From NCBI GenBank assembly GCA_036489565.1, contig DASXFN010000083.1, forward strand, positions 1-64,000: a stretch of 64,000 bases of DNA, read 5' to 3'. The position numbers and the translations under genes are program-made. Source of the stretch: JAICKN01 sp036489565 (GTDB lineage: Bacteria > Acidobacteriota > Terriglobia > Terriglobales > Acidobacteriaceae). The first letter of the stretch is position 1. Each line of letters starts with the position of its first letter. This document shows, piece by piece, positions 57,926-64,000 of the stretch. The notes under the pieces were generated by a model, which was not told where the DNA came from, made no database searches, and saw only the letters and a program-made list of their open reading frames with translations.

Positions 57926-59265
57926 CCTCAAAGCTGAACGAAACTCACGACCCGCAGGCGAAATCATGGGTAAAATCGGCGAACGATGACGGCACTCCGT
58001 TCCCCATCCAGAACCTGCCCTTCGGGGTATATCGCGCTGCAAATGATCGTCTTGCTGAAGGTCGTCCTGCTGAAAATCGTCTTCGAATCGGCGTGGCTAT
58101 TGGAGATAGCGTCCTCGACCTCCGCGCAGCGATTGAAGCGAAGCTGCTGGATCCTGTTTCCAACGAAATTCGCGCGGCTTGCCAATCCCCGTCACTCAAC
58201 GATCTGATGTCTCTCTCGCCCGAACATTGGTCTGAGCTACGCCGTTGTTTATTCCGCCTTCTGCACGAATCCGCTTCGCCTGCTCAACGGCGTGGGGCTG
58301 AGGTGTTCCTCGTTCCGCAAAACGCAGTAACCATGGAACTCCCTTGCCGGATCGGAGACTACACGGATTTCTATGCCGGTATCTTCCATGCACAGAATGT
58401 CGGGAGCCTGTTTCGCCCTCAAAATCCGCTGTTGCCGAACTATAAGTGGATACCGATCGCCTACCACGGGCGGTCATCGTCAATCGTCATAAGCGGCACG
58501 CCTATACCGCGCCCAAGCGGGCAGACAAAGTCCGAAGATTCCGTCAGTCCGGTATTTGGTCCCAGCAAACGGCTTGATTATGAACTCGAGCTTGGATTTT
58601 TTATGGGACGAGAAAGCGCGCTTGGCGAACCGATTCCCATAGATCGCGCTGAGGAATATATTTTTGGCGCGTGCCTGTTGAATGACTGGTCCGCCCGCGA
58701 TATTCAGGCTTGGGAGTACCAGCCATTGGGGCCTTTTCTCGCCAAGAATTTTGCGACCACAATTTCCCCGTGGATCGTCACGATGGAGGCTTTAGCTCCA
58801 TTTCGCTGTCCCGCATTCACCCGGCCCAAGGACGATCCACAGCCTTTGCCGTACCTGCGTTCCTCCAGTGATCAAGAAAATGGGGGAATTGATATCTCTC
58901 TCGAAATTGCGCTATCAACCGATCAAATGCGAACGGCTGGCGCGGGGCCATTCACGGTATGTGAGACTTCGTCGAAAAACCTCTACTGGACTGCCGCACA
59001 ATGCTTAGCCCACCATACAAGCAACGGCTGCAACCTCAGACCCGGCGATCTCTTCGGTAGCGGAACCATCTCAGGCGAAACCAAAGGCGAAGCCGGCTCC
59101 CTGCTGGAATTGACTCGACAAGGCCATGCTCCCCTTGTAATGCCGAACGGGCAACAGCGTACCTTTCTGGAGCAGGGCGACGAAGTCATCATGCGCGGCT
59201 GGTGCCGCTCGAAGGGCTCCAAGCCCATCGGCTTTGGAGAATGCCGCGGCCGGATCACCGGTTAG
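57922..59265 (+). CDS. fahA: fumarylacetoacetase
   Basis: 447 residues from ATG 57922, coupled to the unknown protein by ATGA; the frame opens earlier but inside that gene. Full-length FAH: DYTDFYAGIFHAQNVGSLFR, YHGRSSSIVISGTPIPRPSGQ, the metal residues in LDYELELGFFMG and LLNDWSARDIQAWEYQPLG, and GSGTISGETKGEAGSLLEL near the end. It hydrolyses fumarylacetoacetate to fumarate and acetoacetate, the last tyrosine step. The N-terminal part has an in-frame tandem repeat (58048-58077). Confidence 0.96.
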   Translation: MTSKLNETHDPQAKSWVKSANDDGTPFPIQNLPFGVYRAANDRLAEGRPAENRLRIGVAIGDSVLDLRAAIEAKLLDPVSNEIRAACQSPSLNDLMSLSPEHWSELRRCLFRLLHESASPAQRRGAEVFLVPQNAVTMELPCRIGDYTDFYAGIFHAQNVGSLFRPQNPLLPNYKWIPIAYHGRSSSIVISGTPIPRPSGQTKSEDSVSPVFGPSKRLDYELELGFFMGRESALGEPIPIDRAEEYIFGACLLNDWSARDIQAWEYQPLGPFLAKNFATTISPWIVTMEALAPFRCPAFTRPKDDPQPLPYLRSSSDQENGGIDISLEIALSTDQMRTAGAGPFTVCETSSKNLYWTAAQCLAHHTSNGCNLRPGDLFGSGTISGETKGEAGSLLELTRQGHAPLVMPNGQQRTFLEQGDEVIMRGWCRSKGSKPIGFGECRGRITG

Positions 59266-59363
59266 AGCGTGGCCAACGTCGAGCTTCTAGCGGCCGGCGA
59301 AGCAGCATAGCTGCACTGCGCTCACCGATTGCGTTCGAAAAGGCTTTCCAGCGCATGCTTCAT

Positions 59364-60599
59364 TCAATTTATAAATCCAGGTGGGCGAGAACGACGCGGA
59401 TCCTCGGGAGGAAGTTGATAAGGTTCTAACAGGGCGGTAAATTTCTCCAGCATAGAACGCAAGGTTGGGATATCCGGCGATCCCCCGCGCAGGAGTTCCA
59501 CTTGCCTGGTCGGTAAATTGTGCATCGGAATCAATTGAGCCGCTTCCAGAAGGTTGGCCGATATCTCCGCCAAGTCCAGACCGGAGTTCCAGTCTGCATT
59601 AGGATCACTTAGCCATTTTTTATTCTTCGCCACTGCTTCTGTAACGTGGTTTTCGCGGTCGGGAACCTCTTCCACAACATTTTTTCCGCGATTGCGAAAG
59701 AAGCCAAGAATGGCGGCTGGAATCGCGGGATCGCGCACGGTGCCGTCCGGATAAAAAACGCCATGTACTGTTCCCCAATGCCGGGTAATCATTAACTCCC
59801 AGATGTACCAGCCAACGTGGGCTTGCATGTACTCCTGCAGCGTAATGTCATACGGATTTGCGCGGGCAATACATCCGATTTCGGTGTTAATCAAAGGCTT
59901 TCCCACCTTATCTGCGTAGGCTTTTGCCGTTTCGATGTTGGCGCGAATCTTTGCACGAGTAGGACTGTAATCGTGGAATGAGAGCACATCCACGGCATCG
60001 CCCATTTCGATCATGTTTTCCGCAAATGTTGCGCCAATGGTGACCGGCGTCACCGGATCGAGTTCATGAAACATATGGGCCATATAAACGGCATGTTCCA
60101 TGTGCAACCGATTTTCAGGGGTGGGAGGCAGCTTACAGCATTCAGGTTCGTTCTCTACGTCCCAGATTTCAAGGCCGGGCTCTTTCCCAATGGTCGCTAT
60201 AAGGTCGGCGACAAACGCCCGCGAGTTAGGCCATGCCGTTTTGTCCTTCCATTCTCCGAACTTGTACTGGATTGTGGGCATGACACTGATGCCGCGTGCA
60301 TGGGCGGCACGCACGAAGTGGAGAAGATTTTTGTGCAATCCTTCCCTATCTCGTTCCCAAGCCGCATAAGGTACGAAGATCCGAACCTGATTCAGTTGAA
60401 GCCTCTTTGCGTAATCCAGATCACGTTCGGTAATTGTCGGGTCGTATTGCAACCAGTGTTCAACGTGTCCGATTGTTTCGGCAGACTGATAATTGAATCC
60501 TCGGACATTACTCAGGTCTTTCGGGATTCGACGCTGTGCGGCCACGGGCAGAATGAGAACGGCAATAAGTAACCCAATTACACAAAAAGAAGTTCGCAT
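59364..60599 (-). CDS. secreted GH5-like (cellulase-superfamily) TIM barrel
   Basis: 411 residues from ATG 60599; the open frame runs up to 60884 through the tRNA-Pro, so the longer start is false. A signal peptide (VIGLLIAVLILPVAAQ) precedes a (beta/alpha)8 fold: NQVRIFVPYAAWERDREGL, an acid/base Glu in IWDVENEPECC and a nucleophile-like Glu in KPLINTEIGCIARANP. The layout fits GH5/GH39-type glycosidases acting on plant or microbial polysaccharides. The substrate is unknown. A Pro-rich tail (PEDPRRSRPPG) ends it. Confidence 0.82.
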   Translation of the reverse strand: MRTSFCVIGLLIAVLILPVAAQRRIPKDLSNVRGFNYQSAETIGHVEHWLQYDPTITERDLDYAKRLQLNQVRIFVPYAAWERDREGLHKNLLHFVRAAHARGISVMPTIQYKFGEWKDKTAWPNSRAFVADLIATIGKEPGLEIWDVENEPECCKLPPTPENRLHMEHAVYMAHMFHELDPVTPVTIGATFAENMIEMGDAVDVLSFHDYSPTRAKIRANIETAKAYADKVGKPLINTEIGCIARANPYDITLQEYMQAHVGWYIWELMITRHWGTVHGVFYPDGTVRDPAIPAAILGFFRNRGKNVVEEVPDRENHVTEAVAKNKKWLSDPNADWNSGLDLAEISANLLEAAQLIPMHNLPTRQVELLRGGSPDIPTLRSMLEKFTALLEPYQLPPEDPRRSRPPGFIN

Positions 60600-60762
60600 A
60601 AATTCTCCGGCAAAGTTGCAAGACGTGGGTGGGGCTGATGGATTCAACGTATTCTCATCATAGTGCCTTACAGCGATAGACAGCGTTAGTATGTCCGATG
60701 GGAGGGCGCAGTACTGACGAATGGAGTGGACTCGGGAAAAATGCTTATCCACTTGGAAAGAT

Positions 60763-60839
<77 letters not shown>

Positions 60840-60951
60840 ACTATTGCGCGACTGGCAAATGTGACCTGCTAGAAATGAGGCCACAGGCAGTAACGACCTT
60901 GATTATAACATCCTGTTTTCTCGCCATTCTTCGTGTTCTACTCTCTAGCTA

Positions 60952-62106
60952 GTGCTCGCTTTCACGGCCAAATCGCTTTACACGCCTCTCGAACACATTG
61001 AGCGCCCTTTACTTCTGGTTGACGGGCGTCGCATCGTCGAGATTGCCTCCCGGTCCGCAAAAGCTCTACCACCCAACACGCCTCTGACTGATTATGGTGA
61101 CGACGCTGTGCTGGTTCCTGGCTTTTTGGATATCCATATTCATGGGGGCGGTGGCCGCGATGTCATGGAATCGGATGCGTCCTCTTTATCCATTATTCAG
61201 AAGACGCTTGCGCGGCATGGCGTCACCAGTTACCTGCCCACAACGGTGACTGCTCCCATGGAAACTACGCTAACTTCTTTGGATCGTCTGGCGGCGGCGA
61301 TTGAAAAATTTGCGGTCAATGGAACGGCGGGAGCGCAACCGCTCGGCATTCATCTCGAAGGGCCGTTTTTAAGTCACGTTCGCCGTGGCGTACATCCTCC
61401 TTCGGATTTGCTCAAACCCACGGTGAAAATCTTCAATCAATTATGGGAGGCCTCGCGCGGCCACATTCGGATTATCACAATTGCCCCGGAACTCGACGGC
61501 GCACTCGAAGTCATTGTCGAAGCGACAAAGCGAGGTGTATGCGTGAGTATGGGACACTCCGATGCGAATCTTACCGAGGCACGCGCCGGATTCACCGCTG
61601 GAGCGCGTCACGTCACGCATGTGTTTAATGCCATGCGTCCGCTCGAGCACCGCGATCCAGGAATTCTCGGCGAAGCGCTTACCAATTCCCGCCTGACTGC
61701 GGAAGTCATTGCCGATGGCATTCATCTTGATCCGGTAATCGTCCAACTGGTTTTCCAGACTAAAGGATTGGACGGCGTGGTGCTCATCACCGACGCCACT
61801 GCGGGGACGGATATGCCCGATGGCCGCTATCGCCTGGGGACTTTTGAATTTGAAGTGAAAGATGGAAAGTGTTTATCAGACGGCAAGCTGGCGGGCAGCA
61901 TTCTGACCATGGATCGCGCAGTCCGCAATGCCATGCAGTTCGCCGGCCTCGATCTGCAACAAGCCTTGCGGGCGGCGACGCTGAATCCGGCGAAAGTTGC
62001 TGGATTGGATCGCGGAGTTCTCAAACCCGGCGCACAGGCTGATTTTCTCGTGATGAATCGGGCAGGAGAAATTCAGAAGACAGTTCTTCGCGGCGTGGAA
62101 ATCTAG
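60952..62106 (+). CDS. nagA: N-acetylglucosamine-6-phosphate deacetylase
   Basis: A 384-residue amidohydrolase from GTG 60952. It has the metal-binding HIHGGGGRD (after VPGFLDI), IHLEGPFLSHVRRGVHPPSD, MGHSDANLTEARAGF, HVTHVFNAMRPLEHRDPG and the catalytic-Asp region VLITDATAGTDMPDG. It removes the acetyl group from GlcNAc-6-phosphate in amino-sugar recycling. No nagB or nag transporter is adjacent in this window. Confidence 0.94.
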   Translation: MLAFTAKSLYTPLEHIERPLLLVDGRRIVEIASRSAKALPPNTPLTDYGDDAVLVPGFLDIHIHGGGGRDVMESDASSLSIIQKTLARHGVTSYLPTTVTAPMETTLTSLDRLAAAIEKFAVNGTAGAQPLGIHLEGPFLSHVRRGVHPPSDLLKPTVKIFNQLWEASRGHIRIITIAPELDGALEVIVEATKRGVCVSMGHSDANLTEARAGFTAGARHVTHVFNAMRPLEHRDPGILGEALTNSRLTAEVIADGIHLDPVIVQLVFQTKGLDGVVLITDATAGTDMPDGRYRLGTFEFEVKDGKCLSDGKLAGSILTMDRAVRNAMQFAGLDLQQALRAATLNPAKVAGLDRGVLKPGAQADFLVMNRAGEIQKTVLRGVEI

Positions 62107-62166
62107 GACAAGGATTTGTGGAGTGTTGCGCCGCGTGGGCTAGCTCTATAAATCATGCCAACCGCG

Positions 62167-62559
62167 CTAATTCGGTTTGCGGCTCTTGGATTCCGCCAGA
62201 AAACGCACAATCGTTGCATCGCTGGCGTGCTTGAATTTTTCAATCAGGCTGGCTTCCGCTTTCAGAACAAAATCGTCCGCCGGTCTCTGCCGCATGGTCT
62301 GGCGCAACCGGTCGGCATCATCCGAATCATTGGTCATGATCTGCACATAGAACCATAAAAAGTGCCGCATCTGGTCGAGCGCGGAACGCAGCACCTGGAT
62401 GGATTCCATCTCCGGCAGTTGACTCAACGCTTCCATTAATTCCGGATCGCCGGGCGCTTCCATGGCGGCGCAGTTCAACTCGCGCTGAATCACGCGCAAA
62501 TCTTCGGTCACGCGCAGGATGCGGATATGAATGTCGTCGAGATATTCTTCAGTGCTCAT
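62167..62559 (-). CDS. small helical protein, unknown
   Basis: 130 residues from ATG 62559 (MSTEEYLDDIHIRILRV); the frame opens 27 bases earlier. It is almost entirely helical and charged, with the repeated pattern VTEDLRVIQRELN, LRSALDQMRHFLWFYVQIMT. I do not recognise the family. It is convergent with nagA. Confidence 0.65.
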   Translation of the reverse strand: MSTEEYLDDIHIRILRVTEDLRVIQRELNCAAMEAPGDPELMEALSQLPEMESIQVLRSALDQMRHFLWFYVQIMTNDSDDADRLRQTMRQRPADDFVLKAEASLIEKFKHASDATIVRFLAESKSRKPN

Positions 62560-62788
62560 GGCCCGCCTTTCCGGACATCTCAACATCTCATCGGCAAGGC
62601 TTTCGCGGCCAGATGTCCCATGACCATGAGCTTTGGTAAGCCTAATGATTACCTTGGTATGAAAAGAAAAATGCTTGGCGGACGAGCGCTTTTGCGGACA
62701 GATCGAGACTGCGAAAGGACCCTGAAAACTGTTTGCGGATATTACTGGTCAGGTGCCGAATTCATCGGCCAAACGCCGGGTTTTCGAC

Positions 62789-64000
62789 CTATTTGGCGCG
62801 CACGCGCAGAAATACAACTAACCCGAGGGGATGGGTGCCATAGGTTGGCTGGAGCGCTTCAGGCACACCATACCAGGTAATTTGCCCGCCGATGGCGGTC
62901 GCGAGATGCGGAATATTTCCTACCTCACGATCGTATCCAACTGTGTAGGCTTGCACCCGCGTAAAGTATTTTTCAGTGAAGCCCGGCGGTTCCGGATTGT
63001 CTCCCAGCAGAAGTTCATTGGTGCGGTCCACATTTTCAATGCGAGTCCACGCATAGTTTCTGCTCATGAAATTCAGGGTTGATTCCAACAGGTAGCCGTT
63101 GCCCACGTTGCCATTCAGAAGGCTGCGATTGCGGCCCCACAAAAGCATGGAGTTCCAATTGCCAGCATAAATTGGGCGGTTGTACATGACCGATGCGGTC
63201 ATGCGATGCAAGTCTTCTTCAGGAGCAAGAGCCTCAGGGCCCTGAATCTGGGCAAAAGAATATTGCGCGCTCCAATCTCGCGCGGGGTTTACGGTCAGGC
63301 GCGTGGACCAGGAATCAATTGCGCCGGAGTTGATGTTCCAGCGATTTTCATCCGGCTCGCGGCCATGAAAGCCTGAACCCTCTATCCTGAAATCACGATA
63401 TGTGAGGCCCGCGGTGATCACGTCCGCGGCGATATGCGTGGAGTCTTCGAGGTGATGGCCCAGTGGCGCAATGGGATCTTCCGAAGCTGATGCGCGATGG
63501 GGATAAGCGATGGGCCCCATCGCGGGATCGCCCATGGGGGCTGCGTAAAATGAAAGCAGCGTATCCTTGCCGACTTTGTAATCGTAAAGAGCGGCCAACT
63601 CCATAAAAAAGTCGTGGGGATGTTGACCGTCCACAATGGGCTTGCCGAACGCAGTCTCTCCCTGCTGGAAAAGTTCCGGATAGCGCCTCTCCGTGACCGT
63701 GGCCGGTTCAAGACTAAGCATCGTGCGCAAGGTGAGAGTTCCATTGCCAAATCTGCGCTGGGCCATGGGCATAAACCAATTCGTAGAAAAGAGCTTGTCG
63801 CCGCCACGCGGGCCGCTCTGCTGGATTTCACTAACGAAGGCTTCGCCATGAAACATCAGCATCCATTTGTCGTCCATTGTCATGATCATGGGCGCTGGCG
63901 TGGAGTTAGGTTCCGCATCGGTTCCCGAGGTCGAGTGCTGCTCGATAGCGTCGAGGAATGTCTGGGGCTTCATTTCCATGTGGTGATGGCTGGGCATAGC
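62789..64000 (-). CDS. outer-membrane-like beta-rich protein, cut off by window edge
   Basis: At least 403 residues, open to the end of the window: the first ATG seen is at 63997 and the frame continues beyond, with no signal peptide visible, so the N-terminus is missing. The visible start is His/Met-rich (MPSHHHMEMKPQTF). It has many amphipathic strands ending in a beta-barrel-like C-terminus (TWYGVPEALQPTYG, LGLVVFLRVRAK) and conserved segments QHPHDFFMELAALYDYKVGK and MGPIAYPHRASASEDPIAPLGHH. I do not recognise the family by name; similar Met/His-rich outer-membrane proteins occur with copper or efflux clusters, which is only a hint. Confidence 0.65.
   Translation of the reverse strand, partial: AMPSHHHMEMKPQTFLDAIEQHSTSGTDAEPNSTPAPMIMTMDDKWMLMFHGEAFVSEIQQSGPRGGDKLFSTNWFMPMAQRRFGNGTLTLRTMLSLEPATVTERRYPELFQQGETAFGKPIVDGQHPHDFFMELAALYDYKVGKDTLLSFYAAPMGDPAMGPIAYPHRASASEDPIAPLGHHLEDSTHIAADVITAGLTYRDFRIEGSGFHGREPDENRWNINSGAIDSWSTRLTVNPARDWSAQYSFAQIQGPEALAPEEDLHRMTASVMYNRPIYAGNWNSMLLWGRNRSLLNGNVGNGYLLESTLNFMSRNYAWTRIENVDRTNELLLGDNPEPPGFTEKYFTRVQAYTVGYDREVGNIPHLATAIGGQITWYGVPEALQPTYGTHPLGLVVFLRVRAK

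Overview
The window is about 64 kb of a moderately GC-rich bacterial chromosome. It carries ordinary housekeeping genes (dnaB, recA, ddl, purM, asnS, rpmF, plsX, fabD), two tRNAs and many lineage-flavoured exported proteins. The mix points to a soil Acidobacteriota of the Koribacter/Terriglobia type: His/Asn-rich YXWGXW-type secreted proteins, a lactonase-type beta-propeller, a CsgG-like protein, a complete aerobic tyrosine-degradation operon, assimilatory nitrate genes and REP/MITE-like hairpins beginning TGTCAT. This assignment is inferred from gene content; no rRNA is present.

Layout. 0-1.6 kb: two divergent toxin-antitoxin pairs (PIN toxins with Phd/YefM-type antitoxins). 1.8-7 kb: dnaB, a long apparently empty intergenic stretch, an exported lactonase-fold propeller and an alpha/beta hydrolase. 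7.2-11.4 kb: a sugar catabolic set (FGGY kinase, fucose/arabinose-type isomerase, LacI regulator) with a LacI-type operator candidate. 11.6-16.7 kb: purM, recA, ddl and a CsgG-like protein; the recA terminator lies inside the end of ddl. 16.9-24.7 kb: a repeat-rich exported protein, arginase, asnS, a TIM-barrel isomerase, a VTT/DedA-type membrane protein, CsbD and an MFS transporter. 24.9-26.6 kb: tRNA-Ser followed by three unrecognised small genes of more AT-rich composition. 26.6-31.7 kb: KBL-type acyltransferase, a YXWGXW protein, an ABC exporter and a DUF1810 protein. 31.9-35.6 kb: yceD-rpmF-plsX, then fabD, separated by a divergent dienelactone hydrolase with two operator-like palindromes. 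35.6-41.7 kb: small enzymes and a TetR-HlyD-ABC-ABC efflux operon with a candidate auto-operator. 41.8-45.4 kb: a large PDZ/membrane/GAF/SpoIIE phosphatase and a carboxypeptidase-regulatory-like exported protein. 45.4-47.3 kb: a SAM-I riboswitch reading into a threonine-synthase-like gene and a MoaD/ThiS-like sulfur carrier. 47.4-52.3 kb: a nitrate assimilation operon (nasA-type reductase, narK, mobA). 52.4-59.3 kb: a fasciclin protein and the tyrosine operon (phenylalanine hydroxylase, HPD, HmgA, unknown protein, fumarylacetoacetase). 59.4-64 kb: a secreted GH5-like protein, tRNA-Pro, nagA, a small helical protein and a cut-off outer-membrane-like protein.

The most interesting parts are two metabolic modules. 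First, the riboswitch, threonine-synthase-like enzyme and sulfur carrier ending in Gly-Gly-Ser-Cys suggest protein-thiocarboxylate-dependent homocysteine (methionine) synthesis rather than threonine synthesis. Second, the tyrosine operon lacks a recognisable maleylacetoacetate isomerase but holds an unknown 301-residue protein translationally coupled to fumarylacetoacetase.
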